Position numbers and translations under genes: made by a program | Assembly (NCBI RefSeq): GCF_003990975.1 | Contig: NZ_RZJR01000013.1 | Coordinates: 123,487-187,486 of the forward strand | Direction: 5' to 3' | DNA length: 64,000 nucleotides | Source: Cohnella sp. AR92 | Lineage (GTDB): Bacteria > Bacillota > Bacilli > Paenibacillales > Paenibacillaceae | The notes under the pieces: generated by a model | Database searches by the model: none | Told to the model about the DNA's origin: nothing | Seen by the model: the letters and a program-made list of their open reading frames with translations, nothing else | Shown: in pieces, positions 36,568 to 45,506 of the stretch | Layout: every line of letters begins with the position of its first letter | Numbering within the stretch: the first letter of the stretch is position 1

Positions 36568-36610
36568 GGAAAATAGCGGCAGCAGGATCTCCCCTGTGCC
36601 GCTATTTCCT
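36568..36610 (+). terminator. Terminator after the SLH protein gene
   Basis: AGGAAAATAGCGGC..CAGG and CCcCTG.GCCGCTATTTCCT form a long stem with a short loop, followed by ATTT, 15 bases after the stop codon. Confidence 0.8.
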
Positions 36611-36730
36611 ATTTAGGATCCATTGCCGCTTTCTTGAGCGGAATGCTATGGGCACGCGTAAGCCGCTTCCGGATGTTGATGCGGATGCTTATAAAGAGGC
36701 CGCTCAGGCTGCTCAACCTCTTTGCACTCT

Positions 36731-36914
36731 AAGGGAAATAACAGCCCTTATTTTCCCGAGAATCGGCCGTTTGAGAATCTAACGGAACCAGGGGCCCTTA
36801 TTTTATAGAGAACAGCGAAATTTGGCCATCTCCACCTGTTTAAGCGTCTCTAATTTCCGTTACATCTCGAAGACTGGCTTTTGAGGCCGCTAAGGGTCTC
36901 TGACTTCCGTTACC
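36731..36914. repeat. Composite intergenic repeat element, copy B
   Basis: Four ~24-bp units related to those at 17057-17240 lie at 36731-36754 and 36780-36804 (forward) and 36841-36864 and 36891-36914 (reverse). Start-to-start spacings are 49, 61 and 50 bases, almost the same as in copy A. The best conserved core on the reverse units is AAGGGTCTCTGACTTCCGTT. It lies between the SLH gene and the acetyltransferase gene. Confidence 0.7.
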
Positions 36915-36965
36915 GGTTGTTCCGCTCCATATCCCCCGGCTTCGAACTCGAATATCCGCAGAACC

Positions 36966-37055
36966 TCCTGTATCCTCAGTGCCTATGTCCTCAGAGCCTA
37001 TATCCTCAGAGTCTATATTCTCAGAGCTTACATCCTCCGAACTTGCCTCCTCAGA
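36966..37055. repeat. 15-bp tandem repeat (six units) at the end of the acetyltransferase gene
   Basis: Six degenerate copies of a 15-bp unit near GCCTATATCCTCAGA run in tandem; the unit nearest the gene includes its TGA stop codon. On the minus strand, one base out of frame with the acetyltransferase, the repeats read as acidic pentapeptides (xSEDI-like) in a frame that stays open to about 36840. Confidence 0.8.
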
Positions 37056-38169
37056 ACTTATCGACTTTGTACCAGAAGATAGGCAGCGGGAACCAGCCCG
37101 CGGGCGCCGGAACGGACATGTATCGGCCGTGCTGCGTAAGCAGAAGCTTCTGCGCCTCCTCCTTGTCTAGGACAACCGCTCCCGGCTTGGCCGACCGCTC
37201 GACCGTCACGCCGTTCGCGTCCGCGCGCGCGGTGACGGGCTGCCCGTCCATGACGGCGGAGAACTCCCCCGGAGCAAGTCCGATCGTCGTATGTTTAAGC
37301 GTCAGATAGGCCTTCAGCACATTAGCGAAGTCGATGATATGGTACATATCCGATGTCTCGATCGCGAAATCCTCGGCAATGGCGCCAAGGGCGGCATTCA
37401 GGGAAGCATCGTATTCCGGAGCGTGAATCGCGACCCGATCCGTCCCTTTATGCGCCAGATAAGCCTTGAGAGCACGCGGAATATCTTCGGCATGGTCCAT
37501 CGCGAGCTCGGAGATTTCATCGCCGGCTTGGCTCGCGAGAAGATAGCCTATCAGTCTTCCGTTGTCCAGAACGCCTAGCGGCTGCTGGTGAAGAGTGGTT
37601 AGAATCGCAGGAAGTTGCTGAAGTTCGCGCTCAACAAAAGCAGGCCGAGCGGCGTTGATTCGATGCGCGAAGGCCTCTGCCCCTTCGATCTCGAACAGCG
37701 GACGGAAGGACAATCCCTGGTCGTCGACCTGCTTCAACGCGTGACGGACATTGGCTTCTCCCACTGTGTATTTGAACTTGACGCCGCCGAGAGTGAAGCC
37801 GAAATATTCGTATCTCTGGCGCTGGCCGTAAAGGACGATCATATCGTACGATTGGCGCAGTTCCTCGAGCCATCGGTTCATCAGCTCCTTCATATGCCCT
37901 TCGCCGCGCGCCCGGGGATGCACGGACACCGTACCCAAGTATCCGACGCGCAGGGTATCGCCGCATACCGTCAGCGTCTCGGGGAGAATGGCCACCTGCG
38001 CGCGCAGCCTGCCTTGCTCGTCCGCAGCGACCCAATGCATGGCGGGAGAGCCGGCGTTCTTGCCGTATGCCTTCGGCATCAGGGTCTCAAAGTCAAAGCG
38101 GAAAGCGTAGTTCGCTAGATCAATGCATTCCTCGCGTTCATCCGGTCTTGCCATCCTGTATTCAACCAT
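37051..38169 (-). CDS. Eis-like GNAT N-acetyltransferase
   Basis: A 372-residue enzyme of the Eis/GNAT_9 kind: an N-terminal GNAT domain with GYLGTVSVHPRARGEGHMKELM (acetyl-CoA pyrophosphate loop RARGEG), a second degenerate GNAT-like domain, and a C-terminal sterol-carrier-like domain ending WFPLPIFWYKVDKF. Eis proteins acetylate amines including aminoglycosides; the substrate here is unknown. The C-terminus runs into a 15-bp tandem repeat that in the next frame would extend the protein. Confidence 0.85.
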   Translation of the reverse strand: MVEYRMARPDEREECIDLANYAFRFDFETLMPKAYGKNAGSPAMHWVAADEQGRLRAQVAILPETLTVCGDTLRVGYLGTVSVHPRARGEGHMKELMNRWLEELRQSYDMIVLYGQRQRYEYFGFTLGGVKFKYTVGEANVRHALKQVDDQGLSFRPLFEIEGAEAFAHRINAARPAFVERELQQLPAILTTLHQQPLGVLDNGRLIGYLLASQAGDEISELAMDHAEDIPRALKAYLAHKGTDRVAIHAPEYDASLNAALGAIAEDFAIETSDMYHIIDFANVLKAYLTLKHTTIGLAPGEFSAVMDGQPVTARADANGVTVERSAKPGAVVLDKEEAQKLLLTQHGRYMSVPAPAGWFPLPIFWYKVDKF

Positions 38170-38273
38170 CGCGTCTCACTCCGTCAGTCAAGTTGTTAGA
38201 CATTCCTTCATCATCATGGCTTTCCTCATGATTTCATCATCATGACTCCTTAACCCTTCACCCATCAAATCCT

Positions 38274-40610
38274 TCATGCTTCTACTTGGCTGCCCTCTTC
38301 GACCGCGATCCGGTAAACGCCTCCCGCTTCCGCTTGGAACCGGACGCCGCCTTCCTGGATCGCCCGGACTTCAACCACCTCTCCGCCATTCGAGACCACG
38401 ACTCGTTCACGGGTCCGAACGGTGCATGAACCTCCGGCCGCCGCTCGTATAACCGCCTCCGACAGCCGGCCGTTCTTCCAGGCGATATCGACCGTGTAGC
38501 CGCCTCTCGCGCGCAGTCCCGCGACGGTCCCGGCTGCCCAGGACGCCGGCAGCGCCGGGAGCAATCGCAGCTCCCCCGTGTGACTCTGTAGCAGCATCTC
38601 GGCAATCGCCGCGGTGCCCCCGAAGTTGCCGTCAATCTGGAAGGGCGGGTGATTGTCCAGAAAATTAGGCAGCGTCGAGTGGGTCAGAAGCGCCTCCAGG
38701 TTGCCGGCAGCCTCTTCCCCGTCCTCAAGGCGAGCCCAGAAGTTGACGATCCAGGCCCGGCTCCATCCCGTATGCCCGCCCCCGTTCGCAAGCCTCCGTT
38801 CCAACGTCCGGCGCGCGGCGGCCGCCAGCTCCGGCGTGCCTTCCGTCGTAATCTGGCTGCCGGGGTGCAGGCCGAACAGATGCGAGATATGGCGGTGGCC
38901 CGGTTCGGCCTCCTCGTAATCCTCATACCATTCCTGAAGCTGGCCGTGCCGCCCGATTCTCGGTAGAGGCAGCTTGTTCAGCACCCGTTGAAGCTCCGGC
39001 CCCAGCGCCTCGCTCTCCGGAATGCCGAGCAGCTCTTCCGTCTGCAGCACCGCCCCGAACAGCTCGCGAATGATCTGCGTGTCCATCGTCGGCCCCGCGC
39101 ACAAGACGCCCGATTCGCCGTTCGGCAGAATATAGACGTTCTCCGGCGACACCGAAGGGCAGGTAACCAGCTCGCCGCTCTTCGCCTCCACGACGTAATC
39201 CGCCAGGAACAATGCCGCCTCTCTTACTGTCGGATAAGCCGCAAGCAGGAACTCGCCGTCCAAGGTGAACCGATAATGCTCCCACAGGTGGAGGGAGAGC
39301 CATGCGGCGCCCATCGGCCAGTAGGTAGAGGGCAGCCATGTATCCTGAGGAGCCGTATCGGCCCAGATGTCGGTGTTGTGGTGGGCGGCAAAGCCGCGGC
39401 ATCCGTACATGACGGCCGCCGTATGCCGGCCCGGCTCGCGCATCCGCTCCAGCAGCTCGAACAGCGGCTCGTGGCACTCGGACAGCGCGCACGATTCCGC
39501 CGGCCAGTAATTCATCTGCGCATTGATGTTGATCGTATACTTGCTGTCCCACGGAGGCAGGAAATGCTCGTTCCAGATGCCCTGAAGGTTCGCGGGCAGC
39601 GAGCCGGGACGGCTGGAGGCGATCAGCAGATAGCGGCCGAATTGAAAATAGAGCGCGAACAGCCCCGGATCGGCTTCGCCGCCGGCCAACCGTTCCATCC
39701 GTCGTCCGAGAGTCATCTGTTCGAGCTCCGGATTCGCCTCGCCGAGCGACAACGATACGCGTCCGAAGAGAGCGCGGTAATCGTCGACATGGCGCCTGCG
39801 CAGCTCGTCATAGCCGAGCCTTGCCGCCGCCTGCGTCACGTTCAGCGCTCTCCCCGTCGGGTCCGCCTCGCGGAACGTCGTTGCGGCGGCCAGCACCAGG
39901 GTAACGCTGTCCGCGTTCTCCACGAGGAGATATTCGCCGATCGCCTTCACGATGCCGCCTTCCGCGGTCGCCCGCAGCGCGGCTCCGAACAGGCTGCCGC
40001 CTTCGCCGCCGCAGCTGCCGCCCATCCAGATGGCATCCTCGCCCGAACGGCCGATCCGGTCGGCATAACGCCAGCCTCCCCGTTCCAGTCGCGCGGAGAA
40101 GCTCACCGCGCCCGGCCGGTCGGCCGTCAGCCGGAGCACGATCGCCTGGTCGGGATAGCTGGCGAACAGCTCGCGCCGGTACGAGACGCCGGCTTGGCGG
40201 AAGGAGACCGTTACGGTGCCGGAGTCCAAATCCAGCACCCTCTCGTATCCCTCTATCTCGCCTTCCGGAAGCTCGAAGTCGAGCAGCAGATGGCCGAGCG
40301 GCAAGTAATGCCGCTGCGATTCCGGAAGTCCGGACAGCGCCATTCGAGCCAAGCACTCCGCTTCCTTCAGCTTCCCTTCGAAGATCAATCTCCGGATCTC
40401 CGGCAGGTTGGCCTTCGCATCCGGATTATTGCGGTCCCGCGGACCGCCGTACCAGACGCTGTCTTCGTTCAATTGCAGCCGTTCCTGTCCGGGCTGCCCG
40501 TATACCATCGCTCCCAGCCTGCCGTTGCCGACGGGGATCGCTTCCTCCCATTTCGACGCCGGACCGTCGAACAGCAGCCTCGAACGCGCCGTTCCCGATT
40601 GTCGCTCCAT
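38274..40610 (-). CDS. GH95 alpha-L-fucosidase-like glycoside hydrolase
   Basis: A 778-residue enzyme. Family marks: [15 protein letters not shown] near the start, [84 protein letters not shown] and [19 protein letters not shown], which form the (alpha/alpha)6 active site. No signal peptide is present, so it acts on imported oligosaccharides. ATG 40610 with AAAAAGGAG upstream is preferred to 40685. It fits the plant-polysaccharide theme of the window. Confidence 0.9.
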   Translation of the reverse strand: MERQSGTARSRLLFDGPASKWEEAIPVGNGRLGAMVYGQPGQERLQLNEDSVWYGGPRDRNNPDAKANLPEIRRLIFEGKLKEAECLARMALSGLPESQRHYLPLGHLLLDFELPEGEIEGYERVLDLDSGTVTVSFRQAGVSYRRELFASYPDQAIVLRLTADRPGAVSFSARLERGGWRYADRIGRSGEDAIWMGGSCGGEGGSLFGAALRATAEGGIVKAIGEYLLVENADSVTLVLAAATTFREADPTGRALNVTQAAARLGYDELRRRHVDDYRALFGRVSLSLGEANPELEQMTLGRRMERLAGGEADPGLFALYFQFGRYLLIASSRPGSLPANLQGIWNEHFLPPWDSKYTININAQMNYWPAESCALSECHEPLFELLERMREPGRHTAAVMYGCRGFAAHHNTDIWADTAPQDTWLPSTYWPMGAAWLSLHLWEHYRFTLDGEFLLAAYPTVREAALFLADYVVEAKSGELVTCPSVSPENVYILPNGESGVLCAGPTMDTQIIRELFGAVLQTEELLGIPESEALGPELQRVLNKLPLPRIGRHGQLQEWYEDYEEAEPGHRHISHLFGLHPGSQITTEGTPELAAAARRTLERRLANGGGHTGWSRAWIVNFWARLEDGEEAAGNLEALLTHSTLPNFLDNHPPFQIDGNFGGTAAIAEMLLQSHTGELRLLPALPASWAAGTVAGLRARGGYTVDIAWKNGRLSEAVIRAAAGGSCTVRTRERVVVSNGGEVVEVRAIQEGGVRFQAEAGGVYRIAVEEGSQVEA

Positions 40611-40674
40611 CAAAGATCGCTCCTTTTTCACCCTGGAAGAATCCATCGCATGAAGCCGGTACTCTGCAATAGTC

Positions 40675-40704
40675 AAAAAGGCCAACCGAATAGACAGGAT
40701 GGCC
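40675..40704 (-). terminator. Terminator after the serine hydrolase gene
   Basis: On the minus strand GGCCATCC and GGTTGGCC pair around a short loop, followed by TTTTTGACT, between the serine hydrolase stop and the GH95 start. Confidence 0.65.
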
Positions 40705-40734
40705 CGTTACTAGATAGCAAAACGGAAGGGATGT

Positions 40735-41901
40735 TCAGTCCAACGCGCCGTAAACGACGTGGCGGAGCCGCGGATGCGTCTCCTGCTCCAGGTTCGGCAT
40801 CATCTGCTGCATGTAGACGATCGATAGCTCTTCCGCGGGATCGACGAGCATATAAGTGCCTGCCAGCCCGGGCCAGCCATAGTGACCGACCGTACCGTTG
40901 TTGCCGCCGGCCGCTCCCTTCATCATCACCTGTACGCCCAACCCGTAGCCGAAGCCGTTGGAATCGCCGCCGAAATCGCGCATCTGCTGCTCGTTCAAGT
41001 GGTTCGAGGCCATCAGGGCGAGCGTGCGGCTTCCGATAATTCGTTCGCCGTCCAACTCGCCTCCTCTTGCAAGCGCTTGCGCGAATCGGCTGTAATCGCC
41101 GATCGTGGAGATCAAGCCGATGCCTCCGCTCTCCATCCGGGAGTTGGGGTCGTACCAGGCGTCCATCTGGGGATTCGAGCCGTTAGGAGTCAGCTTGCCC
41201 GCGTCGTAATCGTACAGCGTGCACATCCGATGCCGGTTCTCCTCCGTAATGCGGAACGACGTGTCGTTCATCCCCAACGGCTCGAGAATCTCCTTCTTCA
41301 AGTACTGTCCGTACGTCTGCCCCGACACCGCCTCGACGAAGGCGGCCAATACGTCGTGACTCAAGCCGTAGCGCCAGCGCGTGCCGGGATCGAACGCAAG
41401 CGGAACGTCCGCGAGCGCCTGCGCGAAGCTTCGCGCATCCGACTCTGCTGCCGATTTGACCCAGATCTCCGACGTTCGCCGTTCGGCATCGGTTGCCGCA
41501 CCGCCGTACGTAATTCCGGACGACATCGTGAACAGATGCTTGATGCGAATCGGCCCGGCCGCGGCGCGGAGCGTCTCGTTCCCGTCCTCGCCGATAACGG
41601 CAACCTGAGGATTCGCGAACGCCGGCAAGTATTCTTCAAGCGGATCGTCCAGCAAGAAGTACCCCTGCTCGTACAGCTTGAGCGCGGCCACGCAGGTGAC
41701 GACCTTGGTCATGGAATAAATCCGGTACAGCGTATCCGGCGCGATCGCCCGGTTCGACTCCCTATCGGCGAGACCGTAGCCGCCATCGTACAACACCTTC
41801 CCTCGACGCACGACCTTGCATGCAACGCCGGCCGGCCCGCGTTCGACGACTCTCTTGAGCAGCGCCGTCATTCGTTCGGACAATAGATCCTTCTCGCTCA
41901 T
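40735..41901 (-). CDS. Serine hydrolase of the beta-lactamase/esterase family
   Basis: A 388-residue class C beta-lactamase-fold enzyme, without a signal peptide. The SxxK motif is SMTK (Ser63, Lys66), a YxS-type Tyr lies in WRYGLSHDVL, and GHYGWPGLAGTYM is near the KTG-equivalent. Such cytoplasmic members (EstB-like) are usually esterases or peptidases rather than antibiotic-resistance enzymes. ATG 41901 has GAGAGGAGAGGG upstream. Confidence 0.88.
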   Translation of the reverse strand: MSEKDLLSERMTALLKRVVERGPAGVACKVVRRGKVLYDGGYGLADRESNRAIAPDTLYRIYSMTKVVTCVAALKLYEQGYFLLDDPLEEYLPAFANPQVAVIGEDGNETLRAAAGPIRIKHLFTMSSGITYGGAATDAERRTSEIWVKSAAESDARSFAQALADVPLAFDPGTRWRYGLSHDVLAAFVEAVSGQTYGQYLKKEILEPLGMNDTSFRITEENRHRMCTLYDYDAGKLTPNGSNPQMDAWYDPNSRMESGGIGLISTIGDYSRFAQALARGGELDGERIIGSRTLALMASNHLNEQQMRDFGGDSNGFGYGLGVQVMMKGAAGGNNGTVGHYGWPGLAGTYMLVDPAEELSIVYMQQMMPNLEQETHPRLRHVVYGALD

Positions 41902-42047
41902 AAGCCCTCTCCTCTCTTACCGCAACCCTATCTCCCATTTTATTAACCACATCAGTAGTTAATTCGATAAGAGGATCGTTCCAACCTTCTAGGAGCACGG
42001 AGGAATTTTTATTTAGTGCGATGGCCCGTTCTCTCTCTTTATAGGTA

Positions 42048-42076
42048 TTGCTTAGTTGGAAGATTATTAATATGGT
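42048..42076 (+). promoter_or_regulatory. Probable sigma-A promoter of the exporter operon
   Basis: TTGCTT and TATGGT are separated by 17 bases, about 55 bases upstream of the exporter start codon. Each hexamer matches the consensus in four or fewer positions, so this is a moderate promoter. Confidence 0.45.
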
Positions 42077-42131
42077 AAAAGGAATAGGAAAAACAAAGCG
42101 AGTTTAGAGTCCGGATACGGGGGCGCGGATT

Positions 42132-44276
42132 TTGTCATTCATACGTGAGATGTTTAGGCTGGCGGCGCCCTACAAGCTTCTATGCGGCGTCTTCCTGGCA
42201 GGCGTTCTGATCGAGGCGGGCTATATCGTCGCGGCTCCTCTCAGCTTGAAATACTTGGTGGACGATGCTTTCCTGGAGAGGAACGCGCATTTCTTCGTCC
42301 TTATCCTCGCGGCCTTGTTCGGGGCGGGGATCCTCAACGTTTGCGGCAACCTGGCGGGAGACTACGCGATCGGCCGGTTGAGCGCCGGTATCGTCCGGAA
42401 GCTCCGGACGGACTTGTACGCGCATCTTCAGCGGCTCCCGTTCTCCTTCTACCAGCGGTACCGAGTCGGCGATCTGATGGCGCGGTTCGCGGACGATATG
42501 CATTCGGTAGAACGCTCCGTTCGAACGCTTAGCCCCTTCTTCCTCCGCGAGCTGTTTAGCGTATGCATCGGACTGGCGCTGCTCTTCTCACTGGAGTGGA
42601 AGCTGACTTTCGCCGTTCTGGCCGCTTCGACGTTGATGTTCCTAAGTCCGCGATTGCTTCAGAAGCGCGCCGAGAACGCCAATCGGGCGAACAAGGAAGC
42701 CCAGGAGCGGTTCGCGAACCTGATCGACGAGACGCTGAAGGGGCACAAGACGATCAAGGGCTTGCATCAGGAGCGCCGCTTCCAGGACAAGGCCCGCGAA
42801 CAGATTCACGACCTCTTCCTGAAGGGAGTACGACTGCAGGGCGTGAACGTGCTCATGGAGCGAGTTCCGCTAATCGTCCTGCTGCTATTGAACGGGATCA
42901 TGCTCGGATACGGCGGGTATCTCATCTTCCAGGATGAGCTGAGCGTCGGCGGGTTTATGGCCTTCTTCACCCTGTTTCTCAGCGTCGGCCAATCGGCGAC
43001 CAATCTGTCGACGATTCTCCCGGCGATCATCGATTCGGGCATTAGCTATCGAAGAATTCGGGAGCTGTTCGACGAGCCGGCGCCGGAGTCGATCGATTCG
43101 CCGAAGCCGATGCCGGAGATCGTGGAGCGGATCGGCCTGAACGGCGTGTCCTTCGGATACGAGACGAGCTCGCTTCAGCTTCGCGGCGTTACCGTCGCGA
43201 TCCCCGGAGGGACGTACGCGGCGTTCGTCGGGCCGAGCGGCTCCGGGAAGAGCACGGCCTTGCAGCTGCTTGCCCGTTTCTACCGCCCGCATGAAGGCTC
43301 CGTCTCGCTGAACGAGCTCGATCTGCTCCGGATCGATGAGGCTTCGTTCCGCAAGGCGACGGCCCTCGTGTCGCAGGATTCGTTCTTCTTCCACGGAACG
43401 GTCCGGGACAATCTGGCTCTCGATCGAACCGACCTCTCCGAGGAGGAGATGGAAGAAGCCGCGAAGCAGGCGAACATCCACGAGGTCATCGCGGGCTGGC
43501 CGGACGGTTACGATACGGCCATCCACGGGAACGGAGCGTCCCTGTCGGGCGGGGAGCGGCAGCGTTTGTCGATTGCCAGAGCCCTCCTCCGGAGACCGAA
43601 GCTGCTGCTGCTCGACGAGATCACGGCCGCGCTCGACCCCGCTTCCGAAGCGGAGATCAACGGCTTGGTTCAGCGGCTGCGGCCGGGACGCACGATCGTG
43701 TCCGTCACCCATCGTCTCGATTCCGTCGTCCTCGCCGATTCCATTCATGTCTTCGACAAGGGCCGCATCGTCGAGTCGGGAACGCATGAAGAACTCCTGA
43801 TGCTTGGCGGTCTGTACGGCAAGCTATGGGAGAAGCAACACGGCTTCCGCCTGTCGGAGGACGGGCTTCATGCGGAGGTGGAGGCTGAACGGCTGTCCCG
43901 CTTCTCGTTCTTCGAAGGAATCGATACGGCATTGTTGAATCACCTGGCGGGATTGTTCGCGACGGAGGTATTCGAGCCGGGCGACATCGTCGTCCGGGAG
44001 GGAGACGAAGGGAACAAGTTCTATATTATCGTGCGCGGACAGGTCGAGGTCCTTAAACGCTCGGCCGACGGCGAGAACGCACGCGTTGCCGTCCTGCAGG
44101 ACGGGGATCACTTCGGCGAGATCGCCTTGCTGAGAGGAATTCCCCGAACCGCGACCGTGCGGGCGATGGGACGCTCGGTTCTCCTGTCCGCCAGGCGGGA
44201 GGCGTTCCGCGAATTGGTCGACGGGTATCCGCAAGTGCTGGCCAGCTTGGAAAGAACCCTTGAGCAGAGAATGTGA
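42132..44276 (+). CDS. ABC exporter (type I) with C-terminal cyclic-nucleotide-binding domain
   Basis: A 714-residue fused exporter. Residues 1-310 form a six-helix transmembrane domain, 335-570 an ATPase domain with Walker A GPSGSGKS (about 367), signature LSGGERQ (about 470), Walker B LLLLDE and switch His in VTHRLDS. The last ~130 residues are a CNMP/CRP-type domain: FEPGDIVVREGDEGNKFYIIVRGQVEVL and DGDHFGEIALLRGIPRTATVRA, including the phosphate-binding cassette. There is no C39 peptidase domain. Start TTG 42132 with GGGGG upstream. It leads an apparent operon with two GNAT genes and a 34-residue peptide gene (50 bases to the first GNAT), so it may export a modified peptide. Confidence 0.9.
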   Translation: MSFIREMFRLAAPYKLLCGVFLAGVLIEAGYIVAAPLSLKYLVDDAFLERNAHFFVLILAALFGAGILNVCGNLAGDYAIGRLSAGIVRKLRTDLYAHLQRLPFSFYQRYRVGDLMARFADDMHSVERSVRTLSPFFLRELFSVCIGLALLFSLEWKLTFAVLAASTLMFLSPRLLQKRAENANRANKEAQERFANLIDETLKGHKTIKGLHQERRFQDKAREQIHDLFLKGVRLQGVNVLMERVPLIVLLLLNGIMLGYGGYLIFQDELSVGGFMAFFTLFLSVGQSATNLSTILPAIIDSGISYRRIRELFDEPAPESIDSPKPMPEIVERIGLNGVSFGYETSSLQLRGVTVAIPGGTYAAFVGPSGSGKSTALQLLARFYRPHEGSVSLNELDLLRIDEASFRKATALVSQDSFFFHGTVRDNLALDRTDLSEEEMEEAAKQANIHEVIAGWPDGYDTAIHGNGASLSGGERQRLSIARALLRRPKLLLLDEITAALDPASEAEINGLVQRLRPGRTIVSVTHRLDSVVLADSIHVFDKGRIVESGTHEELLMLGGLYGKLWEKQHGFRLSEDGLHAEVEAERLSRFSFFEGIDTALLNHLAGLFATEVFEPGDIVVREGDEGNKFYIIVRGQVEVLKRSADGENARVAVLQDGDHFGEIALLRGIPRTATVRAMGRSVLLSARREAFRELVDGYPQVLASLERTLEQRM

Positions 44277-44326
44277 CTCGCGAGACTAGGAGTACGAAGC
44301 GAAGGACACGAGAGGAGTGCCGCAAG

Positions 44327-44842
44327 ATGAACGTTACGTTTAAACCGTGCGCCAGCGAGGATGAATATGCCAAAGTCAGTCTGTTCCTCCTCAATCGGAA
44401 ATTCGATCTCCACCCCGCCTTTTCCACCCTGCAGATGGTTGAGCTTCTATACGCCTACATAACCCAGGGCACGATCTATTACGGTTCCATGCCGGACGGT
44501 ACGATCATCGCGGCCGCCGCCTATTATCACGGCACTCCCGAGCGGGATTTCGAAGATAAGGATGTCGCTCTCATCGACATTACGGTCATGGATCGGGCGT
44601 ATCGGGGAACGCGGTATTTTCTTAAGGGGTTCGAAGCGTTGGTCGGCTATATCGAGCGGACGCACCCGGAAGTGAGACGGTTGAAGCTAGCGGCCCTCTC
44701 GGAAAATAAATATTTGTGCAGGCTTTACTCGAAGTTTGCCGTCATTTCTACCAAGCGGGAAGGGGAAAAGGGCGAAGAAACGGTATTCTCGGAAGAAATA
44801 TCCCTAATTAGGTATTCGCTTAGAAGATTCCATCGCCTATAA
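44327..44842 (+). CDS. GNAT family acyltransferase (first of the pair)
   Basis: A 171-residue GNAT-fold protein. The cofactor loop is DRAYRGTRYFLKGFEALVGYI (RGxxxF instead of canonical R/QxxGxG/A), preceded by the strand DVALIDITVM and followed by RRLKLAALSENKYLCRLYSKFA. ATG 44327 has AGAGGAG ten bases upstream. It is related to the second GNAT (44982-45506) in layout and motif order, and lies 35 bases before the peptide gene. Substrate not known; context suggests acylation of the peptide. Confidence 0.75.
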   Translation: MNVTFKPCASEDEYAKVSLFLLNRKFDLHPAFSTLQMVELLYAYITQGTIYYGSMPDGTIIAAAAYYHGTPERDFEDKDVALIDITVMDRAYRGTRYFLKGFEALVGYIERTHPEVRRLKLAALSENKYLCRLYSKFAVISTKREGEKGEETVFSEEISLIRYSLRRFHRL

Positions 44843-44877
44843 TGGATAGACATTCCAATAAGAAAGGAGGGTCCTCC

Positions 44878-44982
44878 ATGTACCCAGCTACGCCTTCCCT
44901 TAAGGAAGTTAAGAAAGGCTCCGGCTTCGGCAAGATCGTCGTCGTCAACGATTCCCTTCGGACGCAGGTCGCATTGAAGTAA
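44878..44982 (+). CDS. Small 34-residue peptide, candidate modified-peptide precursor
   Basis: ATG 44878 has an exceptionally strong ribosome binding site, AGAAAGGAGG, seven bases upstream. The 34-residue product starts MYPATPSLKEVKK, has GSGFGK in the middle and ends RTQVALK, with five Lys and no Cys. Its TAA stop overlaps the ATG of the next gene (TAATG), so translation is coupled to the second GNAT. Lysines could be acyl acceptors, and the Gly-rich GSG could be a processing site. I know no family for it. The position between two acyltransferases behind an exporter suggests a ribosomally made, acylated peptide; this is inference. Confidence 0.7.
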   Translation: MYPATPSLKEVKKGSGFGKIVVVNDSLRTQVALK

Positions 44983-45506
44983 TGGACGTTCTTTTCCGGA
45001 ATTGCTTCTATGAGATGGACCACAAGGCTTACATGAATTACTTGATCGAACGTCACGACGATCTCGGACTGCCGTATTCCTTCGCGATGAAGCTGAGCTT
45101 CATCAGCAGTCCCCTGATTTACGGCAAGGCGATTCTTGCCGTGGAGCAGGAAAACAACGAGTTCGTCGGCGCGATCGGGTACGTATTCGGGACAGGCGAG
45201 GACGAGTACCGGGACCGTCAGGTCGCGCAGCTCGAAATCGCCTACCTGGAGAAGCCGTATCGAGGCGGCGCTTTGTTCGCCCGGTTGCTTGGCGCGACGG
45301 TCGATTCCATCCGGCAAGCCGAGCCGAACGTGAGCCGCTTGCAGTTCTGGGCGGCTCCGCGGGAAGCGTCATTTAAGCGGCTCATTGCTCGATTGATGAC
45401 TCTTCCGGGTTCGGCGTCGGTTACGGCGGAGAACGGCTTGACGTTGTTTCAAGTCGACTTCCGGGAATTGGAAGCGTATTGCGATCGATGGCGGCACGCG
45501 GCATAA
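44982..45506 (+). CDS. GNAT family acyltransferase (second of the pair)
   Basis: A 174-residue GNAT-fold protein starting at ATG 44982 inside the stop of the peptide gene. Cofactor loop PYRGGALFARLLGATVDSI, preceding strand QVAQLEIAYLEK and following SRLQFWAAPREASFKRLIARLM parallel the first GNAT. The N-terminal half (MDHKAYMNYLIERHDDLGLPYSF) probably forms the substrate pocket. Translational coupling to the peptide implies that the two are made in a fixed ratio. It is followed by a strong terminator. Confidence 0.75.
   Translation: MDVLFRNCFYEMDHKAYMNYLIERHDDLGLPYSFAMKLSFISSPLIYGKAILAVEQENNEFVGAIGYVFGTGEDEYRDRQVAQLEIAYLEKPYRGGALFARLLGATVDSIRQAEPNVSRLQFWAAPREASFKRLIARLMTLPGSASVTAENGLTLFQVDFRELEAYCDRWRHAA

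Noticed and set aside
38195..38270. Repeated CATCATCATG motifs upstream of the acetyltransferase
   Set aside because: Short simple-sequence stretch with irregular units; no structure or spacing that suggests function.
38988..41039. 683-codon open frame antisense to GH95 and the serine hydrolase
   Set aside because: It spans two well-supported genes and the terminator between them and carries no recognisable domain.
41941..41962. ATTAAC/GTTAAT inverted repeat upstream of the serine hydrolase as an operator
   Set aside because: Only six-base AT-rich arms around ten bases; likely by chance in an AT-rich promoter region, and no regulator gene lies beside it.
44838..44843. TATAAT as an internal promoter for the peptide gene
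   Set aside because: The hexamer overlaps the stop of the first GNAT and no -35-like hexamer lies 16-18 bases upstream; kept only as a weak possibility.
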